DNA of 45,027 bases from contig NZ_JABELE010000022.1 of the NCBI RefSeq assembly GCF_013009345.1, forward strand, positions 1 through 45,027, written 5' to 3'. Positions 1-7,626 of this stretch are shown piece by piece (within the stretch, counting starts at the first letter, position 1; every line of letters begins with the position of its first letter). The translations under genes and the position numbers were made by a program. The notes under the pieces were generated by a model. That model made no database searches, had not been told where the DNA came from, and worked only from the letters and a program-made list of their open reading frames with translations. The stretch comes from Acinetobacter geminorum (GTDB lineage: Bacteria; Pseudomonadota; Gammaproteobacteria; Pseudomonadales; Moraxellaceae).

Positions 1-26
1 GTGCTTATCAAATATGTCACCAAAAT

Positions 27-60
27 AAGCCGATAATTCGGGTTATGGAAATATCGGCTT
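27..60. repeat. 9-bp inverted repeat near the left edge
   Basis: AAGCCGATA (27-35) is the exact reverse complement of TATCGGCTT (52-60), with a 16-base spacer. ATTCGGGTTA occurs at 36-45 and again at 68-77. No gene is visible in 1-145. The element lies beyond the 3' end of the tmRNA gene. No T-run follows it on either strand, so it is not an obvious terminator. Its function is unknown. Confidence 0.4.
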
Positions 61-145
61 AAGCGGGATTCGGGTTAAATTAAATAATTTTTGAAGAGTA
101 ATTCTTATATTCAAATCACATCATTTATTAGTAAACAGTTATTAA

Positions 146-179
146 TAAAAAACCCCGAAACTTACGTTTCAGGGCTTTT
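146..179 (-). terminator. Terminator of tmRNA
   Basis: Read on the minus strand, GCCCTGAAAC pairs with GTTTCGGGG (one G-U pair) around the loop GTAA and is followed by a T-run. It lies 10 bases past the tmRNA CCA end. Confidence 0.8.
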
Positions 180-188
180 CACGAATTT

Positions 189-548
189 TGGTGGAGATGG
201 CGGGAGTTGAACCCGCGTCCGCCAGCACTACGCTCGAGAATACTACATGCTTAGATATCGTCTATTGTTTTAACACCAAGTGACCCGACGAACAGGGTAC
301 AAGGTGCGATCCTCTAAGTTTGGTATAAAGCCCCGAGGCTTGACTCTATACGGACTTGTGTGCGTGCGCTACGGTCGGGTTCCTAAACCACAAGTATTCT
401 AGGAAGCGGACAAACTGCCCTTAGGCAGCTAGAGCGTAAGTTTCGTCGTTTGCGACTATTAAAATGCAAATTTTATTTACGAGAGAAAATGCGCTCTCGG
501 CATGCATCTATGAGTTTCATCACCGGCGTCGAAGCCAATAACATCCCC
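189..548 (-). ncRNA. ssrA: Transfer-messenger RNA (tmRNA)
   Basis: tmRNA rescues ribosomes stalled on broken mRNAs and tags the nascent chain for proteolysis, working with SmpB (not in this window). The 5' end (548 downwards) begins GGGGATGTTATTGGCTTCGA, and the 3' end is the tRNA-like acceptor with a T-arm GTTCAACTC and an encoded CCA (191-189). The tag frame runs from GCA at 453 to the TAA at 421 and reads ANDETYALAA, ending in the ALAA degron recognised by ClpXP-type proteases. The length of 360 nt is normal for a one-piece tmRNA. A terminator follows directly. Confidence 0.97.
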
Positions 549-567
549 ATGAATGTCTGAACATCAT

Positions 568-595
568 AGCATAACTAAAATAAAATGCTGTGCAA
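568..595 (-). promoter_or_regulatory. Candidate ssrA promoter
   Basis: On the minus strand TTGCAC (595-590) is followed after 16 bases by TATGCT (573-568). The start point would fall about 10-15 bases upstream of the mature 5' end at 548, which fits processing of the precursor by RNase P. Inferred from the motif only. Confidence 0.5.
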
Positions 596-668
596 TTTAT
601 CAACAGTCTGCTACTGATGAACATATTTACATAATGGAGAGCCTTTTGTTTTTTTCAAGGCCCCTCAT

Positions 669-699
669 AAAAAAGCTGCCAAAAATGACAGCTTTTTTT
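669..699 (-). terminator. Terminator of ggt
   Basis: AAAAAAGCTG and CAGCTTTTTT form a symmetric hairpin 10 bases after the ggt stop codon. On the minus strand it ends in a T-run. Confidence 0.8.
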
Positions 700-708
700 A
701 AGTTGGGT

Positions 709-2694
709 CTATAAAGCACCATTGCCTAACACAATACCTTCACGGCGAGGGTCTACCCCACCTGCGTATTTACTTTGATTATTAATATTTACTTTCATAA
801 TCGTTGAAATACCGCTGGTTTGCGCAGTGTTAGAAATGCCATGCCCTTTTGCTTTTAAGCCTTCAATCAGGTCAACTAAAGAAAGCTGTACATTCGAGCT
901 ATCCACATTGGTATTTTTGCTATTGGTCGCGCCAAAGTTAACAAGCGAAGTGGCCTGCTGTGCATTTAAGTTCCAGTCCAATGTACCCACCAACGTTTTA
1001 ACCACATATTGAATGATCGTACCGCCACCTGGTGAACCTGTTGCCATATAAAATTCATCTGGCGTGGTGCCTTTAAACACTAAGGTTGGCGCCATGGTAC
1101 TACGTGGGCGTTTGCCGCCTTCTACACGGTTGGCAACTGGTGCCCCAGTGCTGTCATAAGGGTTCGCACTAAAGTCAGTTAACTGGTTTGACAGCAAGAA
1201 ACCATCCACCATATGGAAAGAACCCATGCTAGATTCAACAGTCGATGTCATTGAAACCACATTGCCATAGGTATCTACAATCGTGAACTGAGTCGTGCCG
1301 TGTTCAACAGTGGTGTCGACACCCGAAGCTGGATTGAAATTACCTGCTGGTGCAATGCCCATACTTTGGTTCGGGTTAATCAGTGCGGCACGTTGTTTCA
1401 GGTAATTTTTATCAATAAAGCTTGCAATACCCTGTGCTGGTAAAGCAACAAAGTCAGTATCTGCCACATATTTATCGCGGTCGGCGTAGGCCAAACGTTC
1501 TGCTTCAGACACTAAATGCACGCCCATGACATCAGGTACACCACCTTCATTTTCAGGGTTTTTAGGTGGGTACAGCGACATATCAAAGTTTTCTAAAATA
1601 CCCAACGTCTGTGCAACTGCAATCCCTCCCGAAGATGGAGGTGGCATGGTACATACATAGTAACGGTCACGGTACGTCGTACAAATCGGGTCGCGTTTTT
1701 TAACCTCGTAGTTCGATAAATCCTGCAAGGTCATTAAACTTGGGGTAATTGGAGTTTTTGCTGGGTCATCCCCTAACGTCTGTCCTGCTTTCGCTACAAT
1801 CGCTTGGGCGATCGGGCCAGTGTGCAGCGCATTTGCGCCTTGCGTGGCAAGTGCTTCAAGCGTTTTTGCATAGGCCTTATTGGTCATGGTTTCACCCACT
1901 TTACGTGGTGAACCATCTGGGTAGAAATAGGTCGCCATTGCATTTGCATCGAGCGCTAAATTGTTTGCATTACTTGCAATTGCATCTGCCAAACGCCCCG
2001 GAATGCGAAAACCGTTATCAGCCAAACCAATCGCTTCACCAAAAAGTTGGTTCCACTTGAGTTTGCCATGCTCTTTTTGTGCTTGTTCAAGCAAACGCAT
2101 CACACCCGGCACACCAATCGAGCGACCACTACGACGCGCACTTGGTACAGGCGCAGGTGAATTTGGGTCATATATATCTTGGCGAATTAAATAAAATTCG
2201 TTGGCTGCGGCAGGTGCGGTTTCGCGGCCATCATAAGCCGTGACTTGTTTGGTTTTGGCATCGTAATACATCATAAAACCACTACCGGCAATGGTACTCG
2301 ACTGTGGCTCGACCAAACCAAGCACGGCTTGTACCGCTACGGCTGCATCAACTGCGCTACCGCCTGCTTTTAAAACATCACACCCTGCTTTTACCGCAAG
2401 TGGCGTGTTTGCCACCACCATATATTTATCTGCGTATTTAACCGTGTTACCGAGTCGATAACCCGATGCACCCTCTGGTGCGGCGGGGTCACCATTTTGG
2501 TTTGAACCAACCACCACACTTGAACCGTCTTGCGCCAGTTTGCTACAACTGGTAGGGTCATTATCTACAATTAAATTGGGCGGGGTTGTATTTGAATCAT
2601 CCTTGGGCTGATCTGAAGAGGAATCATCTCCACATCCTTGTAATAAACCGACTGCTAATAAACTACTGAACAAAAATGAATATCTTTTATTCAC
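709..2694 (-). CDS. ggt: Gamma-glutamyltransferase, lipoprotein form
   Basis: Gamma-glutamyltranspeptidase (Ntn hydrolase, 661 aa) cleaves or transfers the gamma-glutamyl group of glutathione and related peptides. The proenzyme self-cleaves before a catalytic Thr: here the pair TT in GTTQF (about residue 467) precedes TIVDTYGNVVSMTST, matching the start of the small subunit in E. coli Ggt. Other family signatures are GGSAVDAAVAVQ, PPPSSGG and ATGSPGGGTII. I chose the GTG at 2694 because GGAG lies 7 bases upstream; a longer reading to 2739 has no such site. From this start the protein opens with a signal peptide ending in the lipobox LLQGC (Cys21), followed by a D/S/N/P/T-rich linker to about residue 60. 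It is therefore predicted to be lipid-anchored. Gly at +2 argues against inner-membrane retention. Transcribed alone, with its own terminator. Confidence 0.93.
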   Translation of the reverse strand: MNKRYSFLFSSLLAVGLLQGCGDDSSSDQPKDDSNTTPPNLIVDNDPTSCSKLAQDGSSVVVGSNQNGDPAAPEGASGYRLGNTVKYADKYMVVANTPLAVKAGCDVLKAGGSAVDAAVAVQAVLGLVEPQSSTIAGSGFMMYYDAKTKQVTAYDGRETAPAAANEFYLIRQDIYDPNSPAPVPSARRSGRSIGVPGVMRLLEQAQKEHGKLKWNQLFGEAIGLADNGFRIPGRLADAIASNANNLALDANAMATYFYPDGSPRKVGETMTNKAYAKTLEALATQGANALHTGPIAQAIVAKAGQTLGDDPAKTPITPSLMTLQDLSNYEVKKRDPICTTYRDRYYVCTMPPPSSGGIAVAQTLGILENFDMSLYPPKNPENEGGVPDVMGVHLVSEAERLAYADRDKYVADTDFVALPAQGIASFIDKNYLKQRAALINPNQSMGIAPAGNFNPASGVDTTVEHGTTQFTIVDTYGNVVSMTSTVESSMGSFHMVDGFLLSNQLTDFSANPYDSTGAPVANRVEGGKRPRSTMAPTLVFKGTTPDEFYMATGSPGGGTIIQYVVKTLVGTLDWNLNAQQATSLVNFGATNSKNTNVDSSNVQLSLVDLIEGLKAKGHGISNTAQTSGISTIMKVNINNQSKYAGGVDPRREGIVLGNGAL

Positions 2695-2998
2695 GTGATA
2701 ACTCCAATATATACGCCTGCCTATCCATGCAATTGCCATGCAAGCTTCTTTGTTTTCAGGTCTTCAGTTTTTTAATCTTTGATAAAAATAAAGTTTTAAT
2801 AATATTAAATGATTGGCGGTGTTTGTTTTGTGCTCTGTGTGATGTCTCCTTGCTTGTTATCACACTCTTTTATAACTGATTTGCCCAATTCTGGCATGCT
2901 TTATTTCTTTAAATACAGGCAAAATCTGCTATTTATAAACCCGCTCATTTTGTAGTAGACCTAAAAAAAGCACCTCCGAAGAGATGCTTTTTTTATGT
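2695..2998. other. Intergenic gap between ggt and emrB
   Basis: These 304 bases hold the ggt ribosome binding site (GGAG, 2705-2702 on the minus strand) and the emrB terminator. Short open frames here show no ribosome binding site or recognisable protein. I see no clear ggt promoter. Confidence 0.6.
2963..2994 (-). terminator. Terminator of emrAB
   Basis: AAAAAAAGCACCTC-CGAA-GAGATGCTTTTTTT forms a hairpin with one C-A mismatch, directly after the emrB stop codon at 2999, with a T-run on the minus strand. Confidence 0.8.
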
Positions 2999-4522
2999 TT
3001 AGTGAGAAGGCATACCGCTAACCTGTTTGGGTTTTGGACACAGCCAAATCACCAGCCCCGCAAAGACAAACACCATCGCAAACAGTAAAAACACATGGTT
3101 TGCCGACATGGTAATCGCTTCTTTATCGACAAGGTTTGAAATAATTCCGAGCGTCGAGTCAGCCGAAAAACCATTTTGCAAAAGTGTGTTTTGTACTTCA
3201 GTCGTATGAAGGTTTGACACCATTTCACTACGGGCAACTTTGGCATGGTCGTCCCACACGGTCACTGCAATTGAAGCACCAATTGCCCCTGCCATGGTTC
3301 TTAAGAAGTTCATAAGACCCGCAGCAGATGCAATCTCTTGCTGGAGTACCGAACCAAGCGCAATGTTCGACAGCGGAATAAAGAAGAACGGCACAGCAAA
3401 ACCTTGTAGGATTTGCGGCCAAGCCAGTGCCATAAAGTCGGCATCTGTAGTCCAGAACGCTCGCATTAAGGTCACACCACCCAGCAAAATTAAACCAAAG
3501 CTCGCCAGCGCACGTGGGTCATGTTTGGTCGAAAGTTTTGCCACAATCGGTGACATGGTCAAACTACCAAAGCCCATGGTTGCAGTTAAATATCCGGCCC
3601 ACGTCGCGGTGTAGGAAAGGTTCATTTGCAGCCACTGCGGAATCAGTACAATACTGCCAAAGAATGCGCCGAAGCCGAGCGACAAAGCCAGCACCGATAT
3701 GGCAAAGCCCCTATGCCTAAAGACTTTGACATCCACGACGGGATGTTTGTCGGTGAGTTCCCATATCAGGAACACCACAAAGCCAATGGCGGCAGTTAAA
3801 GCTAAAACGATAATGCTGGTGCTGTTAAACCAGTCGCGTTCGTGCCCTAAATCGAGCATGAGCTGTAGTGCACCAATCCACAGAATTAACAAGCCTAAAC
3901 CAACCGTGTCGATTCTTAAAGAAATCGTTTCTGTTTCAGCTACTCTTAACAAGCGCATTGCCGCTAAAACACAAACAATGCCGACCGGAATGTTAATAAA
4001 GAAAATCCAGTGCCAAGACAGATTATCACTAATCAGACCACCCAAAATTGGCCCTAAAATTGGCCCAACGACAGTCGTCATTGCCCATAGGCCCATCGCC
4101 TGTGCATGCTTTTCTTGAGGGAAAATACGCATCAGCAAAGTTTGGCTGAGTGGCATGAGCGGGCCACCGCATAGACCTTGTCCAATACGGAAAAACACCA
4201 GCATGCCTAACGAGTTTGCTAGACCGCACAAGAAAGAAAAAATGGTAAAACCAATCAGACCAAAAATAAAAACCCGAACGGTACCAAAGCGCCCTGCCAG
4301 CCAACCTGTTAAAGGTACACAAATCGCTTCTGCAACGGCATACGACGTAACAACCCATGTGCCTTGTGTACTTGAAACAGCAAGGTTACCAGTAATATGC
4401 GGTACAGATACGTTGGCAATGGTCGTATCGAGCACGACCATAAAGTTCGACAAGGCAATAACAAACGCTGCCAGTATTAAACGGCCACCGCTTAGTTCGG
4501 CAAAAGGTGTTTGCGTTTTCAT
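2999..4522 (-). CDS. emrB: DHA2-family drug:H+ antiporter, EmrB type
   Basis: Inner-membrane major facilitator transporter of the 14-helix DHA2 family (507 aa), the pump partner of EmrA in a tripartite exporter that uses an outer-membrane channel encoded elsewhere. The N-terminal motif LDTTIANVSVPHI (about residues 31-43) and WVVTSYAVAEAI are typical, as are the loop motif GWLAGRFGTVRVF, the antiporter motif C (GPILGPILGG, around 155-165) and WHWIFFINIPVG. The start ATG lies 6 bases after the emrA stop, so translation is probably coupled. Substrates cannot be told from sequence; hydrophobic drugs and uncouplers are usual for the family. No MarR-type regulator gene adjoins the pair, unlike E. 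coli mprA-emrAB. Confidence 0.93.
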   Translation of the reverse strand: MKTQTPFAELSGGRLILAAFVIALSNFMVVLDTTIANVSVPHITGNLAVSSTQGTWVVTSYAVAEAICVPLTGWLAGRFGTVRVFIFGLIGFTIFSFLCGLANSLGMLVFFRIGQGLCGGPLMPLSQTLLMRIFPQEKHAQAMGLWAMTTVVGPILGPILGGLISDNLSWHWIFFINIPVGIVCVLAAMRLLRVAETETISLRIDTVGLGLLILWIGALQLMLDLGHERDWFNSTSIIVLALTAAIGFVVFLIWELTDKHPVVDVKVFRHRGFAISVLALSLGFGAFFGSIVLIPQWLQMNLSYTATWAGYLTATMGFGSLTMSPIVAKLSTKHDPRALASFGLILLGGVTLMRAFWTTDADFMALAWPQILQGFAVPFFFIPLSNIALGSVLQQEIASAAGLMNFLRTMAGAIGASIAVTVWDDHAKVARSEMVSNLHTTEVQNTLLQNGFSADSTLGIISNLVDKEAITMSANHVFLLFAMVFVFAGLVIWLCPKPKQVSGMPSH

Positions 4523-4528
4523 AAGCGT

Positions 4529-5680
4529 TTACTTCGCAGATAAGTCGACTTTTGCTTCCATCGACAAGCCAACACGCAGTGGGTGTTCAGCAAGTTCTTT
4601 CGGGTCAAGTGCAATACGAACTGGTAAGCGTTGAACCACTTTAATCCAGTTACCTGTTGCGTTTTGAGCCGGAATTAAGGCAAAGGCAGAGCCTGTACCA
4701 CCAGAGAAGCCCATCACTTTGCCGTGATATTCAACGTCATCACCATATAAATCTGAAGTAAGCGTGACTTCCTGACCCGGACGGACTTTTTTCAACTGAC
4801 TTTCTTTGAAGTTTGCATCTACATATAAATCGTTAAGTGGCACAATCATCATCATGCTCGTACCCGGCGCCACACGTTGACCCACTTGAATATTACGACG
4901 CGTAACCACCCCATCGACTGGTGCACGTATCACGGTACGTTCTAAATCAAGCTGAGCTTGTTCAACATGGGCTTGTGCAACTTGTACATCAGGTGTTGAA
5001 GTCTCGCTTACACCCTGAATTAACGCTTCGTTTGCAGCTAAAGTACTTTCGGCAGCTTTACGACTCGAAGAGGCTTGCGCTAAACCAGCTTTAGCAAGCT
5101 CTAGTCCTGCTTTAGCTGTTTCAACTGCACTTTGTGCTTTAGTCAGTTCTTCTTTAGACACTGCACCAGAGGCAGCAAGCTGTGCACGGCGGTTGAGTTC
5201 TAAAGCAGCTTTGTCGTAGTCTGCTTGTGCTTGAGCAACCTGTGCTTTGGCACTGTTAATTTCGTCAGCACGCACCACAACCTGAGAGTTTAAAGAACTA
5301 CTGTTTGCCGCAGTTTGTTTGTATTGGCGTTTTGCTTTGGCAAGTTCTGCCTCAGCTTGAGCCAATGCAATTTTGGCATCACGATCATCAATACGAACCA
5401 GCACGTCACCACGATGTACCGTTTGGGTATCTTTTACGACAACCTGAGCGACCTGTCCGCTCACCATTGAAGTAATTTGCGCGGTTTCTGCACCGACATA
5501 AGCATTATCCGTACTCACGGAGTTGTTCAAAAATAATGCCCAAATTGCATATAAAATAGCGGCGATCAATAAAATCAGCGCAAAAAAACCAAGAAATTTT
5601 TTGCGCTTGTTTTGATTGTTGTCATCCGAGGCAGATGTTGTTGGCACTGTTTCTTCTACATTGCTTTGTGCATCAGTCAT
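4529..5680 (-). CDS. emrA: EmrA-type periplasmic adaptor (membrane fusion) subunit
   Basis: Membrane fusion protein (383 aa) linking EmrB to an outer-membrane channel. Residues 1-28 are polar and cytoplasmic, 29-51 form the single membrane anchor (FLGFFALILLIAAILYAIWALF), and VSTDNAYVGAETAQI starts the lipoyl half-motif. An Ala/Gln/Lys-rich helical hairpin spans roughly residues 110-225. The second lipoyl half (TVIRAPVDGVVTRRNIQVGQ) and a beta-barrel (VDANFKESQLKKVRPGQEV) follow. All parts of the family are present and the length is normal. It is the first gene of the operon, behind a strong promoter at 5752-5780. Confidence 0.94.
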   Translation of the reverse strand: MTDAQSNVEETVPTTSASDDNNQNKRKKFLGFFALILLIAAILYAIWALFLNNSVSTDNAYVGAETAQITSMVSGQVAQVVVKDTQTVHRGDVLVRIDDRDAKIALAQAEAELAKAKRQYKQTAANSSSLNSQVVVRADEINSAKAQVAQAQADYDKAALELNRRAQLAASGAVSKEELTKAQSAVETAKAGLELAKAGLAQASSSRKAAESTLAANEALIQGVSETSTPDVQVAQAHVEQAQLDLERTVIRAPVDGVVTRRNIQVGQRVAPGTSMMMIVPLNDLYVDANFKESQLKKVRPGQEVTLTSDLYGDDVEYHGKVMGFSGGTGSAFALIPAQNATGNWIKVVQRLPVRIALDPKELAEHPLRVGLSMEAKVDLSAK

Positions 5681-5733
5681 GGTATGTTCCTAAAGATGAG
5701 TTGGCTTTGCCATCAATCTCGCACTACACCTTG

Positions 5734-5780
5734 TTATAGAGTTTTTATTTTTCTATAAACAAGACATATCGCATTGTCAA
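5734..5780 (-). promoter_or_regulatory. emrAB promoter with a palindrome over the -10 box
   Basis: On the minus strand TTGACA (5780-5775), a 17-base spacer and TATAGA (5757-5752) form a near-consensus sigma-70 promoter about 70 bases before emrA. The inverted repeat TTATAGA (5734-5740) / TCTATAA (5752-5758) covers the -10 box and the likely start point, the usual place for a repressor operator. The operator role is inferred. Confidence 0.65.
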
Positions 5781-5903
5781 AGGAGCTAATTTTAACGCTA
5801 AAACCTCATAATATGAGAATAAAAATTTATAACTCATGCGTTCGTTCTAATTAAATTAATGTTTATCTCAAAGTTTTTATGAAAATTTTAGCTTTTCAAA
5901 CAC

Positions 5904-5928
5904 TAAAAAAAGCGCACTTGGCGCTTTT
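5904..5928 (-). terminator. Terminator of the thioesterase gene
   Basis: AAAGCGC and GCGCTTT pair around ACTTG, with a T-run on the minus strand, 20 bases after the stop codon at 5948. Confidence 0.7.
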
Positions 5929-5947
5929 AAATGATTCAATTCATTGC

Positions 5948-6445
5948 TTAATAGGCATATGAAGCAATGCCGGCAGCAATCGCTTTATCTTCATCATTGA
6001 CCATGGTCATACGCATGGTACAGCCCTTACGACCTAAACGTAACACTTCAGCACGGGCAATAAAATACTTACCACGCCCCGGTGCTAAATAATCTACACG
6101 CATATCGACAGTTGCCAAACGCGACACTTGCTTAATGGTTTCAGTTAAAGTTTCGGGAGTTGAACGGCGATAGAGGTGTTCCATTGCCACAATTCCACCA
6201 ATACTATCGAGCAAAGTTGCAGCAACACCGCCATGCAAAATCTGAAATGCCAAATTGCCAATCAGGTTGGGTTGCATCTCAATATAGCCTTCAATGTGCC
6301 CGTCCACCACACGCATAATCATTCCACTATGCTTAAAAAAAGGAGAGCTATTAAACGCCTTACATAATTGGTTGAGAACCACAGTCAGGTCTGTTTTTGC
6401 ACCTAAATGGATGTTCCCAGTCCAATTTTTCTTTTCTTCACTCAT
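5948..6445 (-). CDS. Hotdog-fold acyl-CoA thioesterase, PaaI/YigI-like
   Basis: Predicted single-hotdog thioesterase of 165 aa. The segment ILHGGVAATLLDSIGGIVAM carries the HGG loop followed by the active-site Asp helix of the PaaI/YbgC group, and VDMRVDYLAPGRGKYFIARAEVLRLGRKG matches the central strands. The overall layout is closest to E. coli YigI by recall. The start at 6445 (MSEEKKNW) was chosen because AGG lies 7 bases upstream; a longer reading to 6502 would run into the hemB leader. It is divergent from hemB. The substrate is unknown; medium- or long-chain acyl-CoA is usual for such proteins. Confidence 0.82.
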   Translation of the reverse strand: MSEEKKNWTGNIHLGAKTDLTVVLNQLCKAFNSSPFFKHSGMIMRVVDGHIEGYIEMQPNLIGNLAFQILHGGVAATLLDSIGGIVAMEHLYRRSTPETLTETIKQVSRLATVDMRVDYLAPGRGKYFIARAEVLRLGRKGCTMRMTMVNDEDKAIAAGIASYAY

Positions 6446-6587
6446 ATGTTGCCTAAATTTAAAAGCATGATAAACGCCCATAATTTTGTACAAATACAGC
6501 ATTATGGGGCTACAATACAGCAGTCGGTTGACAGTAATGGAATATCCGCCAACCTATCCTAGTGTAATACCGAACATCGAGATTGTT

Positions 6588-7601
6588 ATGACTTATACGT
6601 TCAATCGTCCTGCATTTCCAGCCACTCGCATGCGCCGTATCCGTAAAAATGACCAGTTGCGTGCGATGGTCAGCGAAACACAGCTCACTACCAATCACTT
6701 GATTTATCCAGTATTTGTATTACCGGGACAAAATCAAACCCAAGATATTCCAAGTATGCCAAACATTCAGCGTTTGTCGGCAGATTTGTTACTGAAAAAA
6801 GCTGAAAGACTTCTGGAATTGGGCGTATCAAAACTGGCTCTTTTTCCAGTTACCCCGCAAGAAGATAAAAGCCTGACCGCAGAAGCTGCATGGCATGAAG
6901 ATGGTTTAGTCCAAACCACGTGCCGGTTGCTTAAAAAAGAATTACCAGAAATGGTGTTAATTACTGATGGTGCCCTCGACCCATACACCACGCATGGTCA
7001 AGACGGTATTATTGATGACACTGGCTATGTGCTGAACGACGAGACTGTAGAATGCTTGATTAAACAAGCGTTAAGTCATGCTGAAGCAGGTGCTGATGTG
7101 GTTGCACCAAGTGACATGATGGATGGCCGTATTGGTGCTATTCGTCAAGCTTTAGAAGCCAATGGTCACATCTATACCAACATTATGGCCTACTCTGCGA
7201 AATATGCGTCGAGCTTCTATGGTCCGTTCCGTGATGCTGTTGGCTCTGCATCCAACCTCAAAGGTGGTAATAAATATAACTACCAGATGGACTTTGCCAA
7301 CCGTGCCGAAGCTTTACATGAAATCGCGCTTGATATTCAAGAAGGCGCCGACATGGTGATTGTAAAACCGGGCATGCCATATCTGGATGTGGTACGTGAA
7401 GTGAAAGATACCTTTGGTGTTCCTACATTCATTTACCAAGTGAGTGGCGAATACGCGATGTTAGCTGGCGCAATTCAAAATGGCTGGTTATCAGACTCAG
7501 TCATTTTAGAATCACTCATGTGCTGCCGCCGCGCTGGTGCAGACGGAATCTGGACTTACTTTGCAGAAACCGCTGCTGAAAAACTCAAGGAAATGAACTA
7601 A
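6588..7601 (+). CDS. hemB: Delta-aminolevulinic acid dehydratase (porphobilinogen synthase)
   Basis: Condenses two 5-aminolevulinate molecules to porphobilinogen in haem synthesis; 337 aa from the ATG at 6588, which is preceded by GAG. The two Schiff-base lysines are K205 (MAYSAKYASSFYGPF) and K260 (VIVKPGMPYLD). The three cysteines that bind catalytic zinc in E. coli HemB are replaced: the loop reads DGALDPYTTHGQDG, with A129, D131 and D139 in their places. This matches the zinc-free, magnesium-dependent form known from Pseudomonas aeruginosa. thiO follows 25 bases later on the same strand. The longer reading frame from 6486 overlaps the thioesterase leader and is unlikely to be translated. 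Confidence 0.96.
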   Translation: MTYTFNRPAFPATRMRRIRKNDQLRAMVSETQLTTNHLIYPVFVLPGQNQTQDIPSMPNIQRLSADLLLKKAERLLELGVSKLALFPVTPQEDKSLTAEAAWHEDGLVQTTCRLLKKELPEMVLITDGALDPYTTHGQDGIIDDTGYVLNDETVECLIKQALSHAEAGADVVAPSDMMDGRIGAIRQALEANGHIYTNIMAYSAKYASSFYGPFRDAVGSASNLKGGNKYNYQMDFANRAEALHEIALDIQEGADMVIVKPGMPYLDVVREVKDTFGVPTFIYQVSGEYAMLAGAIQNGWLSDSVILESLMCCRRAGADGIWTYFAETAAEKLKEMN

Positions 7602-7626
7602 GTTCGCAGAGAAAGGATAACACTGC

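Noticed and set aside
1..188. Phage or island attachment site at the tmRNA 3' end
   Set aside because: No duplicate of the tmRNA 3' end and no integrase gene are visible in the window.
3240..3614. Open frame of 124 codons opposite emrB
   Set aside because: It is a shadow of the transporter reading frame and has no start signals.
4155..4634. Open frame of 159 codons on the plus strand opposite emrB/emrA
   Set aside because: It lies wholly antisense to two well-supported transporter genes and has no recognisable domain.
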